A program made the position numbers and the translations under genes. A stretch of 64,000 nucleotides of DNA from Kineococcus sp. NBC_00420. GTDB lineage: Bacteria; Actinomycetota; Actinomycetes; Actinomycetales; Kineococcaceae. Positions 35,090-43,258 of the stretch are shown one piece after another. The notes beneath the pieces were generated by a model, which was given only the letters and a program-made list of their open reading frames with translations, had not been told where the DNA came from and searched no databases. Position 1 is the first letter of the stretch. Every line of letters begins with the position of its first letter. The stretch covers positions 3,596,001-3,660,000 of the forward strand of contig NZ_CP107930.1 in NCBI RefSeq assembly GCF_036021035.1, in the 5' to 3' direction.

Positions 35090-36856
35090 GTGAGCACGGT
35101 GCAGGTGGTCAGGGCCGGGGAACCGGTGGTGCGCTCGGGGGAGACCTCGCGCCGCACCCAGGGCGGGAACCGGGGCGGGAACCGGGCCGGGGCGCGGGTG
35201 CGGGGCATCGCGGCCCGGGTGGTGACGTGGGTCTTCCTGGTCTCGGGTCTGCTCTCGCTGGCCATGGCGGTGCACGCGCCCCTCTCGGACCGGGCGTACT
35301 CGGCTCCCCCGCTGGTCGTCGACCTGGTCTTCGCGACGAGCTGGCCGAGCCTGGGCTACGGGACGGTCCTGCTGCTGCTGGCCCGCTCCCTGGCGCGGCG
35401 CAAACGGGCCGCGTGGTGGACGGCGGTCGTGGTGACCGGCCTCAACGCCCTCTTCAACCTGGTCTGGGACGCGAGCGCGGTCGGCGTCCCGGCGCTGGGT
35501 CTGCTCGTCCAGCAGGGCGTCGTGCTGGCCCTGCTCGTCCTGGCCCGCCCGCAGTTCCGGGTGCTGCCCTCGCGCCTCGGGGTGCGCCGGGCGATCTCGT
35601 GGGCCGGTGGTGCGCTCGTCGTGTGGCTGGCCGTGGGCACCGCGCTGGTGCTCGCCACCCAGGAGACGTCGGGTGCCCTCCTGTCGCGGATCTGGTACGC
35701 CGCCGCGGGCACGCTGTTCTCGGTCGACAGCTTCGTGATCTTCCCCGACGGGGTGCTCGTCCCGGCGTGGGTCGACGTGACGCTGAACTCGGCCGGCACG
35801 GTGCTCGTGCTGCTCGTGACGTGGTTCCTGTTCCAGCCGGCCGCGGACCCGGCCGCTCTCGGCGCCGACGAGGAACGGCTCCGGTCGTTGCTGGCCACCG
35901 AGGGCGAGGGCGACGCCCTCGGCTACTTCAACCTGCGGCGCGACAAGACCGCCGTCTTCGCCCCGAACGGTCGTGCGGCCGTCGTGCACCGCGTCGTCGG
36001 GGGCGTCAGCGTCGTCAGCGGGGACCCGGTGGGCAACGAGACCTCGTGGCCCGCGGCGGTGGCGGCCTGGCGGGCCCAGCTCGCCGAGCACGCCTGGGTG
36101 CCGGCGGTCGTGGGGGCCTCCGAGTCGGCGGCCGCGGTCTACCACAAGGCAGGGCTGCAGGTGCTCGAGGTCGGTGACGAGGCGGTCCTCGACGTCGAGG
36201 CGTTCAGCCTCGAGGGGCGGGCGGTGCGGGGTCTGCGCCAGGCGGTGAACCGGGCCCGTCGCGCCGGGACCGAGGTCTCGATCCGTCGCCAGCGGGAGGT
36301 CCCCGCGAGCGAGCTCGCCGAGCTGGCGGCCGCTGCGCAGGAGTGGCGCGACGGGCGGGAGCGGGGTTTCTCGATGGCGCTGGGGCGACTCGGCGACCCG
36401 TGCGACCCGGACCTGCTGGTCGCGACGGCACGGACCGCGGACGGTGCCCTCGCGGCGGTGCTGACCTTCGTGCCGTGGGGCTCCCGGGGGGTCTCCCTGG
36501 ACCTCATGCGCCGTGACCGGGAGGCGGTGAACGGAACGGTGGAACTCGTGGTGACCGATGTGGTCGACTTCGCCCGCCGGAACGCGCTGCGCCGCATCTC
36601 GCTCAACTTCGCGGTCTTCCGCTCCGTCTTCGACCGCGGGTCGCGGTTGGGGGCCGGGCCTGTGCTGCGGCTCGGGTACCGCGTCCTGGTGGTGTTCTCC
36701 CGGCTGTGGCAGCTGGAGCAGCTCTACCGCAGCAACGCCAAGTACCAGCCGCTCTGGGTCCCGCGCTTCGTCTGCTTCGAGCGGACCGCCGACCTGCCGT
36801 GGATCGGTCTGGCCGTGGCCCGGGTCGAGCAGTTCCTGCCCCAGCGGCGGGGCTGA
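35090..36856 (+). CDS. MprF-like aminoacyl-phosphatidylglycerol synthase (DUF2156)
   Basis: 588 residues from GTG 35090 (GAGG upstream). An Arg/Gly-rich tail, then six or so membrane helices (about 45-265), then a cytosolic DUF2156/MprF C-terminal domain of two GNAT folds: LGYFNLRRDKTAVFAPNG, SVVSGDPVG, GDEAVLDVEAFSLEGRAVRGLRQAVNRARRAG, MRRDREAVNGTVE, ISLNFAVFR. MprF enzymes transfer an amino acid from tRNA to phosphatidylglycerol, lowering surface charge. It has fewer helices than full MprF, so flippase function is doubtful. A paralogue is at 56526-58247. Confidence 0.85.
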   Translation: MSTVQVVRAGEPVVRSGETSRRTQGGNRGGNRAGARVRGIAARVVTWVFLVSGLLSLAMAVHAPLSDRAYSAPPLVVDLVFATSWPSLGYGTVLLLLARSLARRKRAAWWTAVVVTGLNALFNLVWDASAVGVPALGLLVQQGVVLALLVLARPQFRVLPSRLGVRRAISWAGGALVVWLAVGTALVLATQETSGALLSRIWYAAAGTLFSVDSFVIFPDGVLVPAWVDVTLNSAGTVLVLLVTWFLFQPAADPAALGADEERLRSLLATEGEGDALGYFNLRRDKTAVFAPNGRAAVVHRVVGGVSVVSGDPVGNETSWPAAVAAWRAQLAEHAWVPAVVGASESAAAVYHKAGLQVLEVGDEAVLDVEAFSLEGRAVRGLRQAVNRARRAGTEVSIRRQREVPASELAELAAAAQEWRDGRERGFSMALGRLGDPCDPDLLVATARTADGALAAVLTFVPWGSRGVSLDLMRRDREAVNGTVELVVTDVVDFARRNALRRISLNFAVFRSVFDRGSRLGAGPVLRLGYRVLVVFSRLWQLEQLYRSNAKYQPLWVPRFVCFERTADLPWIGLAVARVEQFLPQRRG

Positions 36857-36857
36857 C

Positions 36858-37085
36858 GTGCCTCGGTCCCGGACCCGGGTCGTCCCGGTCCTCCTCGTGC
36901 TCGCCGCCGCGGCGGTGTCGCTGCTCGTCGTGGGCGTCCTGGTCGTGGGCGGGGCGAGCCCGTCGACGGTGTTCCTCACCGCGTGGGGGTGGTTCGTGGC
37001 CGCCCTACTGGGCGCCTCCTCCCTGCGGGCGCGGGCGCGGGTGCACCGTGCGGAGGTGGGCGGGTCCGGGATGCTGGGGGAGTGA
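36858..37085 (+). CDS. Small two-helix membrane protein
   Basis: 75 residues from GTG 36858, one base after the MprF-like stop. Two hydrophobic segments (VVPVLLVLAAAAVSLLVVGVLVV and VFLTAWGWFVAALLGA) and a basic tail. No family recognised. It overlaps the menC start by 4 bases. It may be an accessory of either neighbour. Confidence 0.6.
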   Translation: MPRSRTRVVPVLLVLAAAAVSLLVVGVLVVGGASPSTVFLTAWGWFVAALLGASSLRARARVHRAEVGGSGMLGE

Positions 37086-38086
37086 CCGACCTGCCCCCGC
37101 TCGCCGACCTCCTCGACGCCGCCCACGTCGTCCGGCTGCCGCTGCGCCGGCGGTTCCGCGGGATCCTCCTCCGCGAGGCGGTGCTCTTCGAGGGCCCTGC
37201 GGGGTGGGGGGAGTTCTCGCCGTTCCTGGAGTACGGGCCGGGCGAGGCGTCGCGCTGGCTGGAGGCGGGGATCGAGGCGGCCTGGCAGGGGTTCCCCGCC
37301 CCGCGCCGCGAGCGCGTCGAGGTCAACGCCACCGTGCCCGCCGTCGAGGCCGACGACGTGCCCGCGGTCCTCGCGGGGTTCCCCGGGTGCCGCACGGCCA
37401 AGGTCAAGGTCGCCGAGTCCGGGGCGCCCTTCGCGCACCGCCTCGCCGAGGACGTCGCCCGGGTCGCCGCCGTGCGGGAGGCGCTGGGGCCCACCGGAGA
37501 GGTCCGCGTCGACGCGAACACCGGGTGGAGCGTCGAGGAGGCGTACGAGGCGCTGACCGCGCTGGGCGAGTTCGACCTGGAGTACGCCGAGCAGCCCTGC
37601 GCGACGCTGGAGGAGATGGCCCTGCTGCGCCGGCGCCTGGCCGCCGCCGGGACCCCCGTGCTGCTGGCCGCCGACGAGAGCGTCCGCAAGGCCGAGGACC
37701 CGTTGCGCGTCGCCGGCCTCGAGGCGGCCGACATCGTCGTCCTCAAGGTCGCCCCGCTGTCCGGGGTCCGGACGGCGCTGGCCGTGGCGCAGGCCTGCGG
37801 TCTGCCCGTCGTCGTCTCCTCCGCCCTGGACACCAGCGTCGGACTGGCGGCCGGGACGGCGCTCGCGGCCGCGCTGCCGGAGCTCCCGCACGCCTGCGGG
37901 CTCGGCACCGCGGCCCTCCTCGCGGCCGACGTGACGAGCGATCCGCTGCTGCCCGTCGGCGGGTCGCTGCCGGTCGGCCCGGTCCGGGTGTCCCCGGAAC
38001 TGCTGGAACGCCACCGCGCGCCGGCCGAGCGGGAGACCTGGTGGCGCGAGCGCCTGACGAGCGCCCACGGGGTTCTCCGGGGGTGA
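37082..38086 (+). CDS. menC: o-Succinylbenzoate synthase
   Basis: 334 residues of the enolase superfamily; dehydrates SHCHC to OSB. The KxK motif is AKVKVAE; metal ligands are in VDANTGWS, EYAEQPC and AADESV; the second catalytic lysine is in VLKVAP. GTG 37082 overlaps the upstream membrane-protein gene. The stop overlaps the -35 region of the GntR promoter. Confidence 0.93.
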   Translation: MTDLPPLADLLDAAHVVRLPLRRRFRGILLREAVLFEGPAGWGEFSPFLEYGPGEASRWLEAGIEAAWQGFPAPRRERVEVNATVPAVEADDVPAVLAGFPGCRTAKVKVAESGAPFAHRLAEDVARVAAVREALGPTGEVRVDANTGWSVEEAYEALTALGEFDLEYAEQPCATLEEMALLRRRLAAAGTPVLLAADESVRKAEDPLRVAGLEAADIVVLKVAPLSGVRTALAVAQACGLPVVVSSALDTSVGLAAGTALAAALPELPHACGLGTAALLAADVTSDPLLPVGGSLPVGPVRVSPELLERHRAPAERETWWRERLTSAHGVLRG

Positions 38087-38111
38087 CGAACTGTCCCATC
38101 TGTACTAGTGT
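38083..38111 (+). promoter_or_regulatory. Probable promoter of the GntR-DUF1648 operon
   Basis: GTGACG (38083-38088) and TAGTGT (38106-38111), spaced 17 bases, resemble -35 and -10 elements; the start would be near 38118. The -35 overlaps the menC stop. Confidence 0.45.
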
Positions 38112-38127
38112 TGGTGACACAGATGGG
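38095..38127. promoter_or_regulatory. Inverted repeat, candidate GntR autoregulatory operator
   Basis: CCCATCTGT (38095-38103) and ACAGATGGG (38119-38127) are perfect 9-base arms 15 bases apart. They bracket the -10 and the predicted start, and the right arm overlaps the GGGAGG ribosome-binding site of the GntR gene. The layout fits autorepression, as is common for YtrA-type GntR regulators. Confidence 0.6.
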
Positions 38128-38135
38128 AGGCGGCC

Positions 38136-38534
38136 GTGATCCTCGAGATCGACCCGACGTCCGACGTGGCGATCTACCAGCAGATCCACGACCGCCTCGT
38201 CGAGGCGATCGCCCGCGGTGAACTCGTCGTCGGGCAGCAGGTCTCCTCGGTGCGGGCGCTCGCGGGGTCGTTCGGCATCAACGTCGCGACGGTGCAGAAG
38301 GCCTACGACCTGCTCCGTCGCGAAGGGCTGCTGCGCACGACGAGCAAGTCCGGTTCGGTGATCGCCCGGGGGCCGGCCAGCGGTCCCCCCGCCGACGCGG
38401 TGCTCGTGCAGTGGCGCGAACGGATGTCGACGGTGCTCGCCGAGGCGCGGGCCCAGGGAGTTCCGGACGAGGTCGTCCTGGCACAGTGCCGGGAGGTCGT
38501 CGAAGGTTTCGCTCGAGTGCGGGAGGGATCGTGA
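38136..38534 (+). CDS. GntR family transcriptional regulator (YtrA subfamily)
   Basis: 132 residues. The winged helix occupies about residues 10-75: VAIYQQIHDRLVEAIARGEL, VRALAGSFGINVATVQKAYDLLRREGLL. The short helical C-terminal part without a ligand domain is typical of the YtrA subgroup, which controls adjacent membrane or ABC-transport genes. It overlaps the downstream DUF1648 gene by 4 bases and probably represses both. Confidence 0.9.
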   Translation: MILEIDPTSDVAIYQQIHDRLVEAIARGELVVGQQVSSVRALAGSFGINVATVQKAYDLLRREGLLRTTSKSGSVIARGPASGPPADAVLVQWRERMSTVLAEARAQGVPDEVVLAQCREVVEGFARVREGS

Positions 38535-39610
38535 ACGGTTTCGAGGTGGGGGTCGGGCTGGCGAGCTGTCTGCTGGTCGCGGTCGTCCTGTTCCTGGTGC
38601 CGGTGCTGTCGGCGCCGACGCTGCCGCTGGGGGTGTCGGTGCCGCGGGCGCGGGTCGGGGACCCGGCCGTCCACCGGGCGGTGCGCCGGTACCGCGGGGC
38701 CGTCGCGGTCCTGTCCGCGCTCGCCCTGGTGGGTGCCGCCGCGGCCGGCTCGGTGAGTGCCGGACCGGGTGTCGTCACGGTCCCCACGTACTTGCTGCTG
38801 GTCGGCGGGATCGTGGCGTTCGTCTTGTGCCGCAAGGAGATCCGTGAGGCAAAGACGCACGGCGACTGGTACCGCGACGTGCCGGTCCGGTGGGCGGCGC
38901 CGGCCTCGCCGGACGACGTCCCCCGGGCCCCCGTCCCGATCGTCTGGTACGCCGTCGCGGCCGCCCTACTCGTCGCCACCGCGGGTTTCGGCGTGCTGCG
39001 CTACCCCGACCTCCCCGACCCGTTCCCGACCCACTGGGGTGGCGCCGGCGAACCCGACGCGTTCGCCGCGAAGGGCTTCTGGAGCGTGTTCGGTCCGCTG
39101 GTCGTCGCCATCGGGCTCCTGGCCCTCCTGGGGGTCCTGACCCGGCTCGTCCACCTCGCCCCGGTCCGCCTCCGCGCGGACGAGGCGCAACCCCTCGCCC
39201 GGGCGGTGGCCGCCGGACGGACGGTGCAGGACCTGCTCGCCGTCACCGCGTTCCTGGTGACCGCCCTGGTCTGCACGCTGTGCGTCGACGGCTGGCTGCA
39301 CCCCGCCCGCCTCGAACTCCTCGTCCCCGCCCTGGTGGTGTTCGGCGCGGGTCTCGTCGTCGCGACCGTGGTGACCACCGTGGGCGCGCGCGGACCGCGG
39401 GAAGCGGCCGCCACCGATGCCGTCGACGACGACCGGCACTGGCGCGGCGGGATGCTCTACGTGAACCGGGACGACCCGTCGTTGTTCGTCCCCAAGCGCG
39501 TCGGCGTCGGGTACACGATCAACGCCGGCCACCCGGCGGGCCGGGCGATCTCGATCGGCGTCCTGGTCCTGGTGCTCGCCGCGATCGCCCTCCCGCTGCT
39601 GACGACCTAG
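38531..39610 (+). CDS. DUF1648 membrane protein
   Basis: 359 residues from GTG 38531. About seven membrane helices. The DUF1648 signature PDPFPTHWGGAGEPDAF lies near residue 160, and a DUF5808-like segment VNRDDPSLFVPKRVGVGYTIN lies near the C-terminus. In Bacillus relatives such proteins (SdpI-like family) take part in immunity or envelope stress; the role here is unknown. Its TAG stop shares the CTAG at 39607-39610 with the convergent thioesterase stop. Confidence 0.85.
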   Translation: MNGFEVGVGLASCLLVAVVLFLVPVLSAPTLPLGVSVPRARVGDPAVHRAVRRYRGAVAVLSALALVGAAAAGSVSAGPGVVTVPTYLLLVGGIVAFVLCRKEIREAKTHGDWYRDVPVRWAAPASPDDVPRAPVPIVWYAVAAALLVATAGFGVLRYPDLPDPFPTHWGGAGEPDAFAAKGFWSVFGPLVVAIGLLALLGVLTRLVHLAPVRLRADEAQPLARAVAAGRTVQDLLAVTAFLVTALVCTLCVDGWLHPARLELLVPALVVFGAGLVVATVVTTVGARGPREAAATDAVDDDRHWRGGMLYVNRDDPSLFVPKRVGVGYTINAGHPAGRAISIGVLVLVLAAIALPLLTT

Positions 39611-40026
39611 GCCTCCGCCGCCCGCACGTAGTTCGTGATCCGCGCCGTGCACAACCGGCGGCCCTCCTCGTCGGAGATCACCACCTCGTGGCTGGTCAGC
39701 GTCCGGCCCAGCGAGATCGCCGTCGCGACCCCGGTGACGATCCCGGAGCGGGTCGAGCGGTGGTGGGTCGCGTTGATGTCGGTGCCGAGGGCGAGGCCGC
39801 CCGGCCACACGTGCAGGAACGCGCCGACGGAACCCAGGGTCTCGGCGAGCACGCAGCTGGCGCCGCCGTGCAGGAACCCCGCGACCTGGGTGTTGCCCGC
39901 GACGGGCATCGTCGCGACGACGCGGTCGGGGGCCATCTCGAGGAACCGGATGCCCATCCGGTCCACCAGGGAGTCGGCGCTGAAGGTGGCGAGGATCTCG
40001 TCCATCGGGGGGAGCGGCTGGGTCAC
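39607..40026 (-). CDS. Hotdog-fold PaaI-type thioesterase, candidate DHNA-CoA thioesterase
   Basis: 139 residues from GTG 40026 (ATG 40005 possible). The fold is marked by MGIRFLEMAPDRVVATMPV, the HGGASCVLAETLGSVGAF helix with its HGG...E catalytic pattern and INATHHRS. It is divergent from menD with 42 bases between starts and lies inside the men region, so hydrolysis of DHNA-CoA (MenI function) is likely but inferred from context. Confidence 0.85.
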   Translation of the reverse strand: MTQPLPPMDEILATFSADSLVDRMGIRFLEMAPDRVVATMPVAGNTQVAGFLHGGASCVLAETLGSVGAFLHVWPGGLALGTDINATHHRSTRSGIVTGVATAISLGRTLTSHEVVISDEEGRRLCTARITNYVRAAEA

Positions 40027-40068
40027 CCGCGGCAGGCTGCCACAGCCGACCTGGCGCACCATGGAGGG

Positions 40069-41736
40069 GTGAACCCCTCGACCGCCTTCGCGACGGTCCT
40101 CGTCGACTCCCTCGTCCGGCTCGGGCTGCGCCACCTCGTGCTCAGCCCCGGATCGCGCAGCGCCCCGCTGGCCTACGCGGCCGCCCGCGCCGCCGACGAG
40201 GGCCGGTTGACGTTGCACGTGCGCATCGACGAGCGCAGCGCCGGGTTCCTCGCGCTCGGACTCGCCCGCGCCGGTGAGCTCGTCGCCGTCGTCACCACGA
40301 GCGGCACCGCGGTCGCGAACCTGCACCCGGCCGTCCTCGAGGCCCACCACGCCGGGGTCCCGCTGGTGGTCCTCTCCGCCGACCGTCCGCACGAGCTCCG
40401 CGGGTCCGGCGCGAGCCAGACCGCCGACGCGCAGGCCCGGATGTTCCTGCCCTCCGTCCGCTACAGCGCCGACCTGCCCGCCCCCGTCGATCCCGAGCGG
40501 CAGGCACCGGCCTGGCGCTCGGTGCTCTCGCGCGCCGTCGCGTTCGCGCGCGGTCTGCGCGGGGACGGTCCCGGTCCGGTGCACCTGAACGTCGGGTTCG
40601 CGGACCCGCTGACCCCTTCGGCGGGCGAGGTCCCGACCGGTCCGGGACTGACCGAGGTGCACGCCGTCCCGGCGGCGCGACCCGTCGTCCTGGAGCGGGG
40701 CCCGCGCACGCTGGTGCTGGCGGGCGACGCCCCCGACCCGGCGACGGGGCTCGCCGCGCGTGAGCTCGCCGAGGCCGCCGGCTGGCCGCTGCTGGCGGAA
40801 CCCAGCTCCGGGGCCCGCGGCGGCGAACGTGCCGTCGGTCCCTACCGGCTGCTGCTCGACGCCGTCGACGAGGAGGGGCCGCTCGGCGACGTCGACCGCG
40901 TCGTGCTCTTCGGCCACCCGACGCTGTCGCGGCCCGTGACCCGGCTGCTGGCCCGCGACGACGTCGAACTCGTCGTCGTCAGCGCCGCCGGGACCTGGTC
41001 GGACGCGGGGTTCCGCGCCGCCCGGGTGGTCGCCGCCGCCGCCGTCGAGGGACCGGCCGGGGCCGCGGAGCAGGAGTTCGCCGCCCGCTGGGACCGGGCG
41101 GGCAAGCTCGCCGCCGACACCGTGCACGCGACCCTCGACGCCGAGACCGGCCCCAGTGGGCCGTGGGTGGCGCGGGAGGTCGTGAACGCCTGTGCTGCAG
41201 ACGGTTCGACGCTCGTCGTGGCGGCCAGCAACTCGATCCGCGACGTCGACCTCGCGGGCCGCCCGCTGGGGGTCCGCACCGTCTCCAACCGCGGGTTGGC
41301 CGGGATCGACGGCACCGTCGCGACGGCCGAGGGGGTCGCGCTCGCGAGCGGACCGACCCGCTTGCTGCTGGGCGACCTGGCCTTCCTGCACGACGCCAAC
41401 GCGTTGCTGCCGGTGCCCGGCGAACCCCGCCCGGACCTGACCGTCGTCGTGGTCAACGACGACGGTGGGGGGATCTTCGAGACCCTGGAGCACGCCGCCG
41501 TGGTCGAGCGGGCCACCTTCGAGCGGGTCGTCGCGACCCCGCACGGGGCCGACCTCGCGGCCCTCTGCGCCGCCTTCGGGGTCCCGCACTCGCGCCCCAC
41601 GAGCCTCGCCGGGGCCCGCGCGGAGATCGGGACCGCACCGCGGGGTCTGCGGGTGGTCGAGGTCGTCGTCGACCGTGCCGGGGTCCGCCCGCGCCTCGAG
41701 GCGATCACCGCCGCGGTGCGCGCCGCCGTCTCCTAG
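40069..41736 (+). CDS. menD: 2-Succinyl-5-enolpyruvyl-6-hydroxy-3-cyclohexene-1-carboxylate synthase
   Basis: 555 residues from GTG 40069 behind GGAGGGG. A ThDP enzyme joining isochorismate and 2-oxoglutarate. [31 protein letters not shown] (ThDP Glu), [16 protein letters not shown] and [20 protein letters not shown]-like ASQTADAQ are typical MenD signatures; the ThDP/metal region is [15 protein letters not shown]...[15 protein letters not shown]. The menF gene that would supply isochorismate is not in the window. Its stop shares a CTAG with the convergent gene. Confidence 0.95.
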   Translation: MNPSTAFATVLVDSLVRLGLRHLVLSPGSRSAPLAYAAARAADEGRLTLHVRIDERSAGFLALGLARAGELVAVVTTSGTAVANLHPAVLEAHHAGVPLVVLSADRPHELRGSGASQTADAQARMFLPSVRYSADLPAPVDPERQAPAWRSVLSRAVAFARGLRGDGPGPVHLNVGFADPLTPSAGEVPTGPGLTEVHAVPAARPVVLERGPRTLVLAGDAPDPATGLAARELAEAAGWPLLAEPSSGARGGERAVGPYRLLLDAVDEEGPLGDVDRVVLFGHPTLSRPVTRLLARDDVELVVVSAAGTWSDAGFRAARVVAAAAVEGPAGAAEQEFAARWDRAGKLAADTVHATLDAETGPSGPWVAREVVNACAADGSTLVVAASNSIRDVDLAGRPLGVRTVSNRGLAGIDGTVATAEGVALASGPTRLLLGDLAFLHDANALLPVPGEPRPDLTVVVVNDDGGGIFETLEHAAVVERATFERVVATPHGADLAALCAAFGVPHSRPTSLAGARAEIGTAPRGLRVVEVVVDRAGVRPRLEAITAAVRAAVS

Positions 41737-42041
41737 GACCGGCGAGCGCCCCGGCCCGCGTGCTGGTCGGGGCGCCCGGCCGGAGCCGGCGCGGGGCGCA
41801 GGGCCGGCCAGAGGCCGGCGACCAGAGCGATCGACGCGCCACCCGACATCGTGGCGACCGCGGCGAAGCGCAGGCCGTCGGTGCCGCAGAACGTCGTCGG
41901 GAGGTCGGCCGGGGCGGCGGCGGAGCCGCAGCTCAGGCGTGCGCCCTGGATCGTCGTGGAGTGCGGCAGGAAGAGCAGCAGCACCCCGGCCAGGACGACG
42001 ACGGCGCCGACCAGCAGCGTCCGGGCCCGTGCGGTCGTCAC
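41733..42041 (-). CDS. Small two-helix membrane protein with paired Cys
   Basis: 102 residues from GTG 42041. Helices [19 protein letters not shown] and [23 protein letters not shown] flank an outer loop with two cysteines (LSCGS and TFCGT) that could form a disulfide. No family recognised. It overlaps the upstream monooxygenase gene by 4 bases, so the two are co-translated. Confidence 0.6.
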   Translation of the reverse strand: MTTARARTLLVGAVVVLAGVLLLFLPHSTTIQGARLSCGSAAAPADLPTTFCGTDGLRFAAVATMSGGASIALVAGLWPALRPAPAPAGRPDQHAGRGARRS

Positions 42042-42364
42042 CGCGGCCGGACCTCGCCCATCGGACCCCAGCCGGCCACGTCGGGGGCCTCCACGAAGAT
42101 GATCTGCGGCTGGGCGCTGACCCGGTCGGGCATCTCCGAGATGGCCTTCCGGAAGTGGTCCGAGGCCACGTGCGCGGCGCCGGCCTCGGCGTCGCGGAAG
42201 CACTCGAGCAGGAACCAGGTGTCGGGGTCCTCGGCCGAGCGCGACCAGTCGAAGGAGACGTTGCCGGGTTCCGCGCGCACCGCGGCCGTGAACTCCGCGA
42301 CCAGCTCGGGCCAGGCGTCGGCCAGTTCGGGCTTCACGGGCCACTTCACGTTGATGACGATCAC
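42038..42364 (-). CDS. Putative quinol monooxygenase (ABM domain)
   Basis: 108 residues from GTG 42364. A dimeric ferredoxin-like alpha/beta barrel: [41 protein letters not shown] and [26 protein letters not shown] proteins oxidise quinols or aromatic polyketides without a cofactor. Its place between menD and menG hints at quinone chemistry, but this is inference. Confidence 0.8.
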   Translation of the reverse strand: MIVINVKWPVKPELADAWPELVAEFTAAVRAEPGNVSFDWSRSAEDPDTWFLLECFRDAEAGAAHVASDHFRKAISEMPDRVSAQPQIIFVEAPDVAGWGPMGEVRPR

Positions 42365-42430
42365 GGGGCGAGGCTAGTGGCGGCCACGCCTCGTGGCACC
42401 CGGTCGTGGCCGGGCTGCGAGGATGGGAGC

Positions 42431-43165
42431 GTGGGCACCCCGGACGTCACCAACCAGCGCGAGCTGGCCGACCTGAGCAAGCGGCCGCGGCAGGTCTCGG
42501 CCATGTTCGACGACGTCGCCGAGAAGTACGACCGCACCAACGACATCCTCTCGGTGGGTCAGGACCGGCTGTGGCGGCGTGCCGTGCTGCGGGCCATCGA
42601 CGCCCGGCCGGGGGAGAAGGTCCTCGACCTCGCCGCCGGCACCGGGCGATCCAGCGAACCCTTCGCCGACCGCGGTGTCCTCACCGTCCCGTGCGACTTC
42701 TCCACCGGCATGGTCCGCACCGGCAAGCGCCGCCGGCCCGACCTCGGCTTCGTCGTCGGTGACGCCACGCGGCTGCCCTTCGCCGACGGGGTCTTCGACG
42801 CGGCGACGATCTCCTTCGGTCTGCGCAACGTCGTCGACCCCGACGCGGGCCTGCGCGAGATGGCCCGGGTCGTCCGCCCCGGTGGCCGCCTCGTCGTGTG
42901 CGAGTTCTCGACGATGCCGAACCCGTTGCTGCGCAAGGCCTACGACACCTACCTGCACCACGGGCTGCCGCGGGTGGCCAAGCTCGTCAGTTCGCACGCG
43001 GACGCCTACGGCTACCTCGTGGACTCCATCGACGCGTGGCCGGACCAGGCCGGGCTCTCGCGCAGGATCGCCGCCGCGGGCTGGGAGCAGGTGGCCTGGC
43101 GCGACCTCTCCTTCGGGGTGGTCGCGATGCACCGCGCGGTCCGCTCGGCCGGCGTCGTGACCTGA
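42431..43165 (+). CDS. menG: Demethylmenaquinone methyltransferase
   Basis: 244 residues from GTG 42431 (GGGAG upstream). UbiE/MenG family: [26 protein letters not shown], the SAM loop [43 protein letters not shown], and [14 protein letters not shown]. It methylates demethylmenaquinone, the last core step. It is divergent from the ABM gene and directly precedes the menJ-like gene. Confidence 0.95.
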   Translation: MGTPDVTNQRELADLSKRPRQVSAMFDDVAEKYDRTNDILSVGQDRLWRRAVLRAIDARPGEKVLDLAAGTGRSSEPFADRGVLTVPCDFSTGMVRTGKRRRPDLGFVVGDATRLPFADGVFDAATISFGLRNVVDPDAGLREMARVVRPGGRLVVCEFSTMPNPLLRKAYDTYLHHGLPRVAKLVSSHADAYGYLVDSIDAWPDQAGLSRRIAAAGWEQVAWRDLSFGVVAMHRAVRSAGVVT

Positions 43166-43225
43166 CCCACACCGGGGCCGCTGACCGGGCCGGAGGGGCC
43201 GGGGGAGAACTACACTGGACGTAGC

Positions 43226-43245
43226 CTCGTGAAAACTTTCACGAG
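43226..43245. promoter_or_regulatory. Rex-like operator upstream of the menJ-like gene
   Basis: CTCGTGAAA-AC-TTTCACGAG has perfect 9-base arms. The core CGTGAANNNNTTCACG differs from the Rex consensus TGTGAANNNNTTCACA only at the outermost symmetric pair. It ends 13 bases before GTG 43259 and lies just downstream of a TACACT hexamer (43211-43216) that could be a -10, so a bound repressor would block initiation. Rex itself is encoded at 7383. A different regulator with a similar site is possible. Confidence 0.65.
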
Positions 43246-43258
43246 CCGGGGATCAGGG

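Noticed and set aside
34613-38068. Open frame of about 1150 codons on the minus strand opposite the MprF-like and menC genes
   Set aside because: Same reason: antisense shadow of genes with clear families and catalytic motifs.
43229-43258. Earlier GTG start of the menJ-like protein at 43229
   Set aside because: It lies inside the palindromic operator, has no ribosome site, and adds residues not typical of the family; 43259 or 43265 are better.
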